From Exiguobacterium sp. 9-2 (lineage in GTDB: Bacteria; Bacillota; Bacilli; Exiguobacteriales; Exiguobacteriaceae): 64,000 nucleotides of DNA. Under the pieces are notes generated by a model, which searched no databases, was not told the DNA's origin, and worked only from the letters and a program-made list of their open reading frames with translations. Location: the NCBI RefSeq assembly GCF_036287235.1, contig NZ_CP142850.1:1381127-1445126 (forward strand), in the 5' to 3' direction. The position numbers and the translations under genes were made by a program. This document shows positions 42,174 to 51,179 of this stretch, piece after piece. The stretch's first letter is position 1; each line of letters begins with the position of its first letter.

Positions 42174-42611
42174 TTACTGAACTTTTAACGAGAATCCGAA
42201 TTGTCCGTCGCCTTGTTTCCAGCGCGAGTTCAATTCATATACATAGACACCAGGTTCTGTTGGTGCATTGAACTGATCATCTTTTAATACAACACGAGAT
42301 TTCTTTTTCTGTTCGTGCCATTGTGTTAGCTTAACTTGTTCTGGATTGCCGGATAATTCGACACGGACGATTGATCCGGAAGAGACATTAACCGGTTTTT
42401 GTTCTTTTGCCATATCGAGTCCATCACGATAAACTTTATCACCACATTGACTGCGGAGTAAGCTGTCCCAGCAATAAGACCCTTGAACGGTCGGAACATC
42501 CTTTCCGTTCGCCTTAACTTCAGGGTTCGGTGGTGCGCCACGGAATGGTTCGAAAACGATGATGCACACGACTAGAATCAATAGGACGACCAATACTAAG
42601 CCACGTTTCAT
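42174..42611 (-). CDS. Membrane-anchored extracytoplasmic protein (paralog of 29923-30363)
   Basis: A 145-residue protein with one N-terminal anchor (MKRGLVLVVLLILVVCIIVF) then FEPFR and a conserved block KDVPTVQGSYCWDSL with a second Cys in RSQCGD, suggesting a disulfide. The domain is of beta type. AAGGAGGT precedes the ATG. It is a close relative of the ATC-started protein at 30363, but stands alone here. Function unknown. Confidence 0.75.
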   Translation of the reverse strand: MKRGLVLVVLLILVVCIIVFEPFRGAPPNPEVKANGKDVPTVQGSYCWDSLLRSQCGDKVYRDGLDMAKEQKPVNVSSGSIVRVELSGNPEQVKLTQWHEQKKKSRVVLKDDQFNAPTEPGVYVYELNSRWKQGDGQFGFSLKVQ

Positions 42612-42803
42612 GAGGGACCTCCTTGGTATTTTCTTTATTTTACCAAAATATAAAAATTAAATAGAAGAGCTTTTAAATGAAAAGATATTCAGTTTTTAAT
42701 TTTTTGTGAGTTTGATCATTTATTTGACGTGGTGTGTATGTAAAACAAAAGGGTAAAGGATAAAAGAATCTATATCTAGACCAAAAGAAAGTGAGGCAAA
42801 AAC

Positions 42804-43835
42804 ATGAAGGCAGTCACGGTCACAGGACATGGTGGGCTAGATCATCTGAAGTACATTGATATGCAAACACCTCAACCGAAACAAGGCGAGGTGCTGATTG
42901 AAATCAAAGCCTGTGCCTTGAACAATACAGAAATCTGGATGCGGGAAGGCGCTTATGGTGCGGAGAATGAGTCGGGCTGGAAAGCGGAAGGTGTGCAATT
43001 CCCCCGAGTTCCCGGTTCAGACATTAGCGGACGGATCGTCGCGGTTGGAGGCGGTGTCGCGGAATCAGAAATCGGACGAGACGTCGTCTTGTTCCCGTTC
43101 ACGGCGAGTGGAGAAATCGCTGACGAACAAAGTGCCGAGGACTTATCGTTTATCGGTTCCGAGTACGACGGCGGATACGCGGAGTATGTCTGCTGGCCGC
43201 TCGAACTCTGTTACGACATGCCGCTTGCTTCCTATACGGACAGTGCGGTCTTCTCGGTCAGTGGATTGACGGCGTGGCACATGGTCGAACAACTTAACTT
43301 ACAACAAGGACAGACGTTACTTGTAACAGGTGCCAGTGGTGGTGTCGGCTCACTCAACGTCCAGATTGCGAAACGTGTCTTCGGTGCCCGTGTCGTCGCA
43401 CTCGTCGGTGACTTGAAGCTGACGGATCAATTGCAAGAACTCGGGGCGGACCTGGTCGTTTCCTACCGTGAGGCGGACTGGGATCAGCAGGTCATGCAAG
43501 AAGTTGGTCCGGTCGATGCGATTCTCGACGTCGTCGGCGATGCGGTGTTTAAACAAGGACTGGATCTGCTGAAGCGCGGCGGAACGTACTGTATTTCCGG
43601 ATCGTCCGGGGGACAGGTGACGTCGCTCGATTTTCGGACACTTTACTTGAAACATATCCGTCTACAAGGATCCGTCCTTGGAAATCGCCATGATTATGAG
43701 AAATTACTCGAGGCGGTTCGGGCGCAGACGATTCAGCCCGTCATCGACCGGACGTTCTCGCTCGCTGAAGCGCGAGAAGCCCAAGCGTACTTTAAACAAG
43801 CTGGCAAATTCGGCAAGGTCGTCTTGCTACCATAA
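42804..43835 (+). CDS. Medium-chain dehydrogenase/quinone oxidoreductase family
   Basis: A 343-residue MDR protein. FPRVPGSDISGRIVAVGGGV near 72-91 and the nucleotide-binding GASGGVGSLNVQIAKRV near 176-192 are typical. The catalytic-zinc histidine context GHE is not seen, so it is probably a zinc-independent NADPH:quinone reductase-like enzyme. GTGAGG precedes the ATG. It has its own terminator. Substrate unknown. Confidence 0.85.
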   Translation: MKAVTVTGHGGLDHLKYIDMQTPQPKQGEVLIEIKACALNNTEIWMREGAYGAENESGWKAEGVQFPRVPGSDISGRIVAVGGGVAESEIGRDVVLFPFTASGEIADEQSAEDLSFIGSEYDGGYAEYVCWPLELCYDMPLASYTDSAVFSVSGLTAWHMVEQLNLQQGQTLLVTGASGGVGSLNVQIAKRVFGARVVALVGDLKLTDQLQELGADLVVSYREADWDQQVMQEVGPVDAILDVVGDAVFKQGLDLLKRGGTYCISGSSGGQVTSLDFRTLYLKHIRLQGSVLGNRHDYEKLLEAVRAQTIQPVIDRTFSLAEAREAQAYFKQAGKFGKVVLLP

Positions 43836-43847
43836 GAAAAACCGAAC

Positions 43848-43892
43848 AAAACGAGCTATCCTCTTCCTGTGTTGGAAAGGATAGCTCGTTTT
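43848..43892. terminator. Bidirectional terminator
   Basis: AAAACGAGCTATCC and GGATAGCTCGTTTT form a long stem with an extra TCTTCC/GGAA pairing, between convergent genes. Confidence 0.9.
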
Positions 43893-43901
43893 CGTGTCAA
43901 T

Positions 43902-44396
43902 TTAAGGGCTAGGCAAGATGTAAAAAAGCGTGACGGTCGAGCTAAAAGGCTCCTCTTCCGTGTAATCGATGAATTCCTCCCGTGATTCATGAATCGTATA
44001 CCGGTTGCTCGGAAAGAGTTCCGTTACCCAGGTCGGAACGCGTGAAGCGAGAGGGAACGACTGAATCCGCTCAAGTGGGAATAGGGTTCCGTCCGGATTC
44101 GTCGTGTGGACATGTAGTGCGTCTTGTGAAGCATCCTCGAGGACAATCGTTATGTAAAGCTGATGTTCAATCTGTTTTTCCTCTAGTTTTTGTTGCATGT
44201 CCTGCATAGCGCTCAATGCGATCCGAAGATGTGCTTTACGAATACGCAGACTCGCGTTGCCATGTCCATAAAAGTCAGGATGCTCGTGCCATTCGTTAAA
44301 CCAGACGTCTGTATCAATATAGGAGGGAGAAGAAAAACTTTTGTATTCAAGTTCGAGATTTTTAAAATAACGGCGTTTGCCGCGGAATTTTTTCAT
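43902..44396 (-). CDS. Soluble protein, unknown
   Basis: A 164-residue protein starting MKKFRGKRRYFKNLELEY. It has a basic N-terminus, a central helix rich in Gln/Glu (QDMQQKLEEKQIEHQ) and several aromatic strands. The ATG at 44396 has AAAGG upstream at a long 11-base spacing; the longer frame to 44477 has no site. No family recognised. Confidence 0.6.
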   Translation of the reverse strand: MKKFRGKRRYFKNLELEYKSFSSPSYIDTDVWFNEWHEHPDFYGHGNASLRIRKAHLRIALSAMQDMQQKLEEKQIEHQLYITIVLEDASQDALHVHTTNPDGTLFPLERIQSFPLASRVPTWVTELFPSNRYTIHESREEFIDYTEEEPFSSTVTLFYILPSP

Positions 44397-44828
44397 GAGC
44401 AATGTACCTTTCAGTAAAGGGATTTTTTCATAAGGGAAATAAGGCGAAGACACTAAAAATGGGTAAATAAAAACCAATGACTTAAATGGTGTGACTCGTT
44501 TCTGAGTGACGAACTGATTGCGCGGACGTTCCCGGTGTCATAATCGCCACCGTCTTGCTACTATCGTCGATAACGCCATTGCGAATCAGAACATGACCTA
44601 CGCGCTCGATGCAGATATCTGTTCCTGATCAACTGTAGTTTTATTTTGATCGCGACGTTGCTAGGTGTCAAATAGCTCCTACGGACGGATAAAAGCTTAC
44701 AAATCCAGTCATCAAAACGAATCGATTGTTTCCTGATCTCTGACTTGAATCAACTTGATCCTGACCAACTAGAGAAATTGTTCAATGAACGTGTGCCGTG
44801 ATGACGGAACTGAGGAGGAGAGAGCACG
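44397..44828. other. Intergenic region with traces of decayed coding sequence
   Basis: About 430 bases without an intact gene. On the minus strand a short frame around 44486-44620 reads RVGHVLIRNGVIDDSSKTVA, and on the plus strand at about 44748 a frame reads DLNQLDPDQLEKLFNERVP. Both are open only briefly and are cut by stops, so they look like relics of lost genes. An in-frame TGA at 44811 limits the 5' end of the channel gene. Confidence 0.35.
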
Positions 44829-45176
44829 CTGGCGTTCTTTATCTTGATCCAAAATTTTTTTCATGTCATCCGTATCTTATTCAAGCAAGAAGAACAGAAA
44901 GCATTGATGATCATGGTCGGGGCACTTTTCTTGATTGGGACGGTCTTCTATCACAATGTCGAACAGTTCAGTATTCTAGATGCCTTTTATTTCTCCGTCA
45001 TGACACTCGCGACTGTCGGATACGGGGATCTCGTCCCACAGACAGCGTTCGGTAAATTGTTTTCGATCGGTTACGTCATGCTTGGTGTCGGTGTTCTCAG
45101 TGCCGTCATCGTGAACTTTAATATGGCATTAAAACAATATCACCAGGACAAGAAGAAGAAGGAGGAGCAGAAATGA
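44829..45176 (+). CDS. Two-span potassium channel, probable CTG start
   Basis: A 115-residue ion channel with the K+ selectivity filter TVGYGD at about residues 62-67, flanked by two spans (about 28-45 and 75-98), and a Lys-rich C-terminus. An in-frame TGA at 44811 and the ribosome binding site GAGGAGGAGA at 44813-44822 leave CTG at 44829 as the only well-placed start; the next candidate, TTG at 44844, is 21 bases from the site. It overlaps the CLC gene by four bases. Confidence 0.8.
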   Translation: MAFFILIQNFFHVIRILFKQEEQKALMIMVGALFLIGTVFYHNVEQFSILDAFYFSVMTLATVGYGDLVPQTAFGKLFSIGYVMLGVGVLSAVIVNFNMALKQYHQDKKKKEEQK

Positions 45177-46405
45177 AACCACATCTGACGCACTTCTTGC
45201 ATTGTCTGATCCTCGGAGCAATCGTCGGATTGACGGCTGCCTTGTTTTTAAGTGGTGTGAACGCATCGATTCATTATGTATGGGAGTGGTTACCGTCTGT
45301 ACTCGATGTATCTTTCTATGGACTTGGCGTCGGTCTACTCGGTGGTATCGGTGTTGGTCTTATTCAAAAGTCGGTAGGTGATTACCCGAAGACGATGCAT
45401 GAGACGCTTGCTAACTTCAAGCAAGAAGGTCGTGTACCTTATCGCGGTGCTCTCTGGAAAAACGCCGTTGCCGCATGGATCGTGCTGACGTGTGGAGCGA
45501 GTTTAGGACCGGAAGCTGCGTTGATCAGCATCTTAGGGGGAATGGTGACGTGGATCGGTGATCGGTTACGGTTGACGGAGCCGGAGCGGCAAAGTTTCTT
45601 GCAGACGGGATACGCTGCGATGTTAGCGACGATTTTTCATGCCCCGTTCGTCAGTGTCTCTGAAGCGATCGAGGAGGAACCGATGCAGCAAGCAACGTCA
45701 CGCTGGCAAAAGGTACAACGCATCTTTTATTACGGCATTTGTACGCTCGTCGCTTTTGCCTGTTTTCGTTTCATCATGCACCTCGTACCCCATGACCGCG
45801 TGTTCGCTATTAAGATACCACCGATTACGTGGAATGCGACTGTCATGTGGTTCATCCTTCCGGCGATTCTCCTCGGGATCGCGTTTGGACTTTTCTTCAT
45901 ATGGACGGAGCGGGTGACGAACTGGATGGTTTCCCGCGTCGGAAATCCAATCCTTCTCGCACTCATCGCGGGAATCGCGATTGGTCTTGCATCCATGATT
46001 TCCTCTTACTTATTGTTTTCTGGTGAACATGACATCTTCGATTTTACGAAAGAGGGATCCTCCTGGACAATCGGTGCCTTATTGTTGCTTGCGATCGGAA
46101 AGGTGGGGTTGACGCATCTTTGTTTTTCCTGCGGCTGGAAAGGCGGAAAGATATTCCCGTTAATTTTTTCGAGCACAGTCATGGCATTCTGTCTCAGCCA
46201 ATTAAGTCCGTTCATGCCTGGATTGATCGTGACACTTGTCGTTACGGCAAGTTGTACTGTCGTCTTGCGTCAGCCACTCGTGACCGCTACGCTTCTCCTC
46301 TTTCTATTCCCGTTGCAGTTCTTTCCATTGATCCTACTTGTCTGCCTTGGCGTTCAACAATTCATGAACTACTACGGAAACCGTCTTGCATTATCCGATA
46401 AATAA
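45173..46405 (+). CDS. CLC-family chloride channel or H+/Cl- antiporter-like protein
   Basis: A 410-residue membrane protein. CGASLGPEAALISILGG near residues 106-122 matches the GxxGPE motif of CLC proteins, and GWKGGKIFPLIF near 322-333 corresponds to the second conserved segment. The usual anion-site GSGIP and the proton glutamate are altered, so ion selectivity is uncertain. It starts in an ATGA overlap with the K+ channel gene, so the two are coupled and may act together in ion balance. Confidence 0.85.
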   Translation: MKPHLTHFLHCLILGAIVGLTAALFLSGVNASIHYVWEWLPSVLDVSFYGLGVGLLGGIGVGLIQKSVGDYPKTMHETLANFKQEGRVPYRGALWKNAVAAWIVLTCGASLGPEAALISILGGMVTWIGDRLRLTEPERQSFLQTGYAAMLATIFHAPFVSVSEAIEEEPMQQATSRWQKVQRIFYYGICTLVAFACFRFIMHLVPHDRVFAIKIPPITWNATVMWFILPAILLGIAFGLFFIWTERVTNWMVSRVGNPILLALIAGIAIGLASMISSYLLFSGEHDIFDFTKEGSSWTIGALLLLAIGKVGLTHLCFSCGWKGGKIFPLIFSSTVMAFCLSQLSPFMPGLIVTLVVTASCTVVLRQPLVTATLLLFLFPLQFFPLILLVCLGVQQFMNYYGNRLALSDK

Positions 46406-46494
46406 ATTTATGACTTACTAAATTATTCGTTATTTGTCTTATAGATTGAATGGAACTATACTTTATAGGAAGACCAAGCAAAAGGAGAACATAC

Positions 46495-47352
46495 ATGATC
46501 GATTTTGAATGGTACCGGAGTTTCATTCACGTTTATCAACAGCGTTCCGTCTCGGCGGCGGCAAAATTTCGTTTTTTGACGCAACCGGCGGTCAGCCAGC
46601 ATATCGCGGCACTGGAAGCAGAACTTGAGACGACCTTGTTCATCCGTGCGCCACGGCAAATGATTCCGACGGACGCGGGAACAGCCCTCTATACACAAGT
46701 CGTCGGATTGATCGACCGGCTCGAGGAGTTATCGCTTGAGATGAAGTACGAAGCAGGGGAGCAATCTCGTCCGGTCTTGAAGTTCGGGGGACCGACGGAA
46801 TTCGTGACGCATGGGATCGTACCAAAGCTACCGCTCGACGTCGCACAGTTCACGGTAGTCTTTGATTTGACGGTTCCCTTGTTGCAACGCTTGCTTGCGA
46901 ATGAGCTCGACTTCATCATCGCAACGAAGCGGATCGATGAACCGGGAGTCCAGTATGTCCCGATCGCTGACGAACGCTTTCATTTGATCGCTCCAATCGG
47001 ATACGATGCTCCGGAAACGGATCTAAAGGAATGGATGGACCGACAACGCTGGATTAGCTATGGACTCGAGTTACCAATCATTCGTCGGTACTATCAGACG
47101 CAGTTCGGAGAACGACCTGGGATTCGTCCGGAAATGATCTTACCGAACGTCGATGCGATACTAAAGGCGATCGAAGTAGGACACGGGATTAGCATCTTGC
47201 CCGATTATCTCGTCGAAGCAGCGGTCAGCGCTGGACGGGTACAACGGATTGCGCCGGAACGATTCGCGACGAATCAGTTATATGTCGCTTATCGAACGGA
47301 CTCGCGCCACGATCCGGTTTTGCAACAGGTGATTGTTGTCTTACAATCGTAA
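46495..47352 (+). CDS. LysR-family transcriptional regulator
   Basis: A 285-residue protein. The N-terminal winged helix reads YRSFIHVYQQRSVSAAAKF then LTQPAVSQHIAALEAELET near 23-42, typical of LysR, followed by a substrate-binding-like domain. AAAAGGAG precedes the ATG at 46495. It follows the channel operon by 90 bases in the same direction; its target is unknown. Confidence 0.88.
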   Translation: MIDFEWYRSFIHVYQQRSVSAAAKFRFLTQPAVSQHIAALEAELETTLFIRAPRQMIPTDAGTALYTQVVGLIDRLEELSLEMKYEAGEQSRPVLKFGGPTEFVTHGIVPKLPLDVAQFTVVFDLTVPLLQRLLANELDFIIATKRIDEPGVQYVPIADERFHLIAPIGYDAPETDLKEWMDRQRWISYGLELPIIRRYYQTQFGERPGIRPEMILPNVDAILKAIEVGHGISILPDYLVEAAVSAGRVQRIAPERFATNQLYVAYRTDSRHDPVLQQVIVVLQS

Positions 47353-47417
47353 TGAAAGAGGCTAATTAAAAAAAGAATGGCAGATCATCATTTTGCATCA
47401 CTTCCCTTATGTAGAGA

Positions 47418-47444
47418 CTGACTTTTGAGTCAGCCTCTTTTTCT
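47418..47444 (+). terminator. Terminator after the LysR gene
   Basis: CTGACT/AGTCAG over TTTG, followed by CCTCTTTTTCT. Confidence 0.75.
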
Positions 47445-47553
47445 GTTCAAAAAGAAAGACTATTCCGATAATTTGCAATGTGATAAATTGTAAATATAAC
47501 ATAATTTATCCAAAATAAGAGTGGTTCTTTTAAATCCTTCAAGGAGGCATCAA

Positions 47554-50500
47554 ATGCTGAAGTTCATCTGGAACGCATGGTGGCGAAACAAAGAACGATT
47601 TATCCTGTTGCTAGTTGGTGTGCTGATCGTCAGTACGGGACTGAGTTACCTCATCGGTACCTCTCAAGCGAATAAAGGAACGGTCGTCGATGCATTGCAA
47701 CAGCGCTGGCACTCTTCCTACGATATCGTTGTTCGACCAGTGGGGAGTCGAAGTGTCACGGAAGACTTGAAGTTACTCGAGCCGAATTACATGAGTGGTC
47801 TTGATGGCGGTATCACCCGTAAACAATATGAGACAATCAAACAGATGACCGACGTCGAGGTCGCGGCACCGATCGCAATGATTGGTGGAACGTATATCGG
47901 AACACCCATCGGTACGCATACGATTAAGAAACAAGGCATCTATCGGTTGCGAATTAACAGTCAACAAGATACTGGTCTGAAAACGGAGCAATATATCACC
48001 GATCATTATTTAGGCGCTGGTTGGGAGCCTTTAAAAGATGCTACAAAAACGGGTCTTTCTCCGTTAGGCGTCGGGAAGGTGCCGTTGTATGAGCAAGGTA
48101 CATACGAGATGATTGCCGGTGTGGATCCGGAAGCAGAAGCGAGACTCGTCGGTCTGAAGGATGCGGTCCATACGACTGCGCACAGCCGCTATTTTGATCC
48201 GAACACGAAAATCACGAAGCGCGGAGACGGTGTCATACAAATTCCGGTTCTCTTGAATGAACAGGAATATTCGACCGTCAAGACATCGTATACCTATGAA
48301 GATGTCCTGCTACCGCTACAAGATGATTCGATGAATGCGACTGTCAATATGATTGAACAAAAAGGGGGAAAACAGTTCCTCAAAACATTAAAGACGGATC
48401 ATCCGAAAACATACACGATTACAAGCCGTCAAATCCGAAAACAACTTGTCACGGATATCTTGAACGGAAATCATGAACCAAACGGTGCGAGTGAGTTCGA
48501 CTGGGTCAGTCAAAAGCCGTCCCCTGTCAGGTATCAACCGCTGAAGAGTCCGTTCGGGAACCGCTGGCCGTATACGTATCAAGTCGAACCACAACGGGTC
48601 GAAGCAGAGTCGCTGCTGGCAAAACGAGCGATGTATCGAAAACCGAATCCGTTCGGGAAGACAAGTGACGATTGGATCAAACTAGACATGAACTACATCG
48701 GCGTTTTTAATGCGAAAAAATTGAAGCTGTCCAAAGATCCATTGACCGAACTGCCGATGGAGACATACTTCCCGGCAAAGGCACAGTGGGTCATGGATGC
48801 ACAAGAACGACCGGTCAATCCACCGCGTGACGTCGAAGCGATGGACGATCCATTCGATTTCCTGACGAAACCACCGTCTGTCTTGACGACACTCGATGCT
48901 GCGTTTGCGATCCGGGGAGATAAAGCGATCTCTGCGATCCGAATTCACGTCAAGGGAGTCGAGACGTTGAACGAACAAAGCGAAGCGAAACTGCAAGCGG
49001 TCGCGCGAGAAATCGAAGATAAGACGGGACTGATCACCGACGTCACACTTGGATCATCGCCGCAACTGGCCTTGACCTACTTACCGGGACTTGACGGGAA
49101 AAAAGCTCTCGGTTGGATTCAACAACCATGGATCAAGCTTGGCTCTTCCATCTCAATTTTCGAAGAAGCAAAAGTCGGAATGGGTGGTGTTATCGCCAGT
49201 GTCATCGCTGTCGCCATCGTCTATGTTTTCAGTTCGAACATCATTTTACTCTATGCACGGAAAAAAGAGTTCTCGATTTTACTGTCGCTTGGTTGGCGAC
49301 CGCGTCAACTGTCAACATTACTCTTGCTCGAGGCGACCTTACTCGGAACACTCGTCACGTTGATTGCCTGGCTGATTCTCGGCGGATTTTCATTAATCGG
49401 GAACGGTGGGACGAGTCCTGAACGCGTTCTTTTGATCGGTCTTGCTGGTCTTTTGATCTACTGGGGCGGTACGCTCGTTCCGATGGCATTGATTCGTTGG
49501 ATTCGACCGTATGAGACGATGCGAGCCGGAGAGGCGACAAGTGGACGACGGTTCGTCCGTTCGACAGGTGTACTTGGCATGAGTCTCAATCAATTACTGA
49601 CCTATTGGCAACGGACCGTTTTATCGATCATCGCGATCGCTTTACCGACGAGTCTGTTCATGTTCTTCCTGTTCGTCACGTTCCGTCTCAAAGGCGTTCT
49701 GTATGCGACATGGCTCGGTGAGTTTGTCGCCCTTGAGGTCGGCACGATGCATTACATCGCAATGGGTGTGGCTTTGCTGATAGCGATTTTGACGACAACG
49801 GAAATCCTCTGGCAAAACGTCAATGAACGGAAAAGTCAGCTCGCCGTCTTGAAGGTCACGGGGTGGCATGATCGCCGGATTCGATTACTCGTTCTGATTG
49901 AAGGCGGTTTGACGGGATTATTAGCTGGAATGATTGGTCTCGCCGTTGCACTTGTCTTGATTTGGCAGACGTATCATACGTTCCCGACAGCAGACATCGG
50001 CTTTCTTTGCCTGACATTAATGATTCCACTCGCAACGGGTGTCGTCGGTGCGCTCCTACCGGCAACACGAGCTGTCCGCATTACACCGAGTGCTGCCATT
50101 AACCAGACCGTCGTCAACAGTAAAGCAACAGAAAAACGGTTCAAGATTGCCCTTGGAACGATTGGAGGTGGTTTAGTCGCAAGCATCTTGATCCTCGGCT
50201 TCTTCGTGGTTGCGAAGATACCACCTGCTCCGGCTAAACCTGTCGCCAAACCGACGAAAGTGATCCAGACGACAGGGACGAAACTTCACGATCAACAGTC
50301 ACAAAAGGAGCGCGTCTTGCCTAAGAAAAAGTCGGTCAAGGAGAGCAATGAAACACTCGAAGCCGTCTTACAAAAGGCAAGCTTCCGGACGTATCCGGGA
50401 GATACGAACGTCAAACGGTACAACGATCTGGAAGTGAAGGAAGCGCGGACGTTGACGAATCTTAAGTCACCTGCTGGACAAAAAGCAATCATGATACGGA

Positions 50501-50778
50501 TTGAGATGCAGGATTCAGACGAGATGGTGGTAGGCAGTTTCTATACGTATGAACCACAGTTCTTCACATTGACGAACGATCAATCGGGAACACATGATCC
50601 AATCGACGTCATTAATCGAAATCCAAAAGCCTGGATTGAGCAGTCGAAGTATTTGCCGCCATATAAGTCCCGCGTCGACTTGATCTATCATGTTCCAAAA
50701 GCAGCAAAAAAAGCCGTCTTATTCTTAAATGGTGAATGGACAGCACAGACCTACGCCTTTGAAATGAAAATAAAGTAA
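47554..50778 (+). CDS. Giant FtsX/MacB-type permease with one C-terminal module
   Basis: A 1074-residue paralog of the 35437-39165 protein, nearly identical at the N-terminus (AWWRNKERFILLLVGVLIV) and through both FtsX blocks (near 545-690 and 745-850). The extracytoplasmic region near 110-330 has diverged. After the last span a Pro/Lys-rich linker leads to one C-terminal module opening with RTYPGD near residue 946, where the other paralog has two. AAGGAGG precedes the ATG at 47554. No ATPase partner is nearby. Confidence 0.85.
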   Translation: MLKFIWNAWWRNKERFILLLVGVLIVSTGLSYLIGTSQANKGTVVDALQQRWHSSYDIVVRPVGSRSVTEDLKLLEPNYMSGLDGGITRKQYETIKQMTDVEVAAPIAMIGGTYIGTPIGTHTIKKQGIYRLRINSQQDTGLKTEQYITDHYLGAGWEPLKDATKTGLSPLGVGKVPLYEQGTYEMIAGVDPEAEARLVGLKDAVHTTAHSRYFDPNTKITKRGDGVIQIPVLLNEQEYSTVKTSYTYEDVLLPLQDDSMNATVNMIEQKGGKQFLKTLKTDHPKTYTITSRQIRKQLVTDILNGNHEPNGASEFDWVSQKPSPVRYQPLKSPFGNRWPYTYQVEPQRVEAESLLAKRAMYRKPNPFGKTSDDWIKLDMNYIGVFNAKKLKLSKDPLTELPMETYFPAKAQWVMDAQERPVNPPRDVEAMDDPFDFLTKPPSVLTTLDAAFAIRGDKAISAIRIHVKGVETLNEQSEAKLQAVAREIEDKTGLITDVTLGSSPQLALTYLPGLDGKKALGWIQQPWIKLGSSISIFEEAKVGMGGVIASVIAVAIVYVFSSNIILLYARKKEFSILLSLGWRPRQLSTLLLLEATLLGTLVTLIAWLILGGFSLIGNGGTSPERVLLIGLAGLLIYWGGTLVPMALIRWIRPYETMRAGEATSGRRFVRSTGVLGMSLNQLLTYWQRTVLSIIAIALPTSLFMFFLFVTFRLKGVLYATWLGEFVALEVGTMHYIAMGVALLIAILTTTEILWQNVNERKSQLAVLKVTGWHDRRIRLLVLIEGGLTGLLAGMIGLAVALVLIWQTYHTFPTADIGFLCLTLMIPLATGVVGALLPATRAVRITPSAAINQTVVNSKATEKRFKIALGTIGGGLVASILILGFFVVAKIPPAPAKPVAKPTKVIQTTGTKLHDQQSQKERVLPKKKSVKESNETLEAVLQKASFRTYPGDTNVKRYNDLEVKEARTLTNLKSPAGQKAIMIRIEMQDSDEMVVGSFYTYEPQFFTLTNDQSGTHDPIDVINRNPKAWIEQSKYLPPYKSRVDLIYHVPKAAKKAVLFLNGEWTAQTYAFEMKIK

Positions 50779-50791
50779 GTAGGGTGAACGG

Positions 50792-50840
50792 AAAAATCCC
50801 AAGATTGTCCTCAAGTGAGGGGATAATCTTGGGATTTTTT
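50792..50840. terminator. Bidirectional terminator after the giant permease gene
   Basis: AAAAATCCCAAGATT and AATCTTGGGATTTTT form a 15-bp stem with an inner CCTC/GAGG, T run on both strands. Confidence 0.9.
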
Positions 50841-50843
50841 CAT

Positions 50844-51125
50844 TCAGATGTCACGTAAGAACGCCACGTTTCGATCAGCGACGAGATGGGCGATGTCCGC
50901 ACGATACGTATGATAGTGCGGTGAGGCGACATGCTGATCGAAAGCGTCTTGATCACGCCATTGTTCGTAAAAGTAGAAGACGTTCGGATCATCGATAGCG
51001 TGGTGTGCCTGATAGGTCAGGCACCCTGCCTCGGCACGCGAAGGGGCGATCACACCTTCGATGATGGAAGCGAGCTGTTCGCCTTGATTCGGACGCGCTT
51101 CGATCCGGGCAATCAGTTGAATCAT
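50844..51125 (-). CDS. Antibiotic biosynthesis monooxygenase (ABM) domain protein, quinol monooxygenase-like
   Basis: A 93-residue single-domain protein. MIQLIARIEARPNQGEQL, GCLTYQAHHAIDDPNVFYFY and a His-rich end (HVASPHYHTY) match the ABM dimeric alpha/beta barrel of YgiN-like quinol monooxygenases. AGGAGGT precedes the ATG. It lies 54 bases upstream of nothing co-directional except past a terminator, so it is monocistronic. Physiological substrate unknown. Confidence 0.86.
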   Translation of the reverse strand: MIQLIARIEARPNQGEQLASIIEGVIAPSRAEAGCLTYQAHHAIDDPNVFYFYEQWRDQDAFDQHVASPHYHTYRADIAHLVADRNVAFLRDI

Positions 51126-51144
51126 CGATAGAACCTCCTATGAA

Positions 51145-51172
51145 AAGAGATCCTTCATCCAAAGGATCTCTT
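51145..51172 (-). terminator. Terminator of the DJ-1/PfpI-like gene
   Basis: AAGAGATCCTT and AAGGATCTCTT pair over 6 bases just past the stop at 51180; TTTTC follows leftward. Confidence 0.85.
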
Positions 51173-51179
51173 GAATTGA

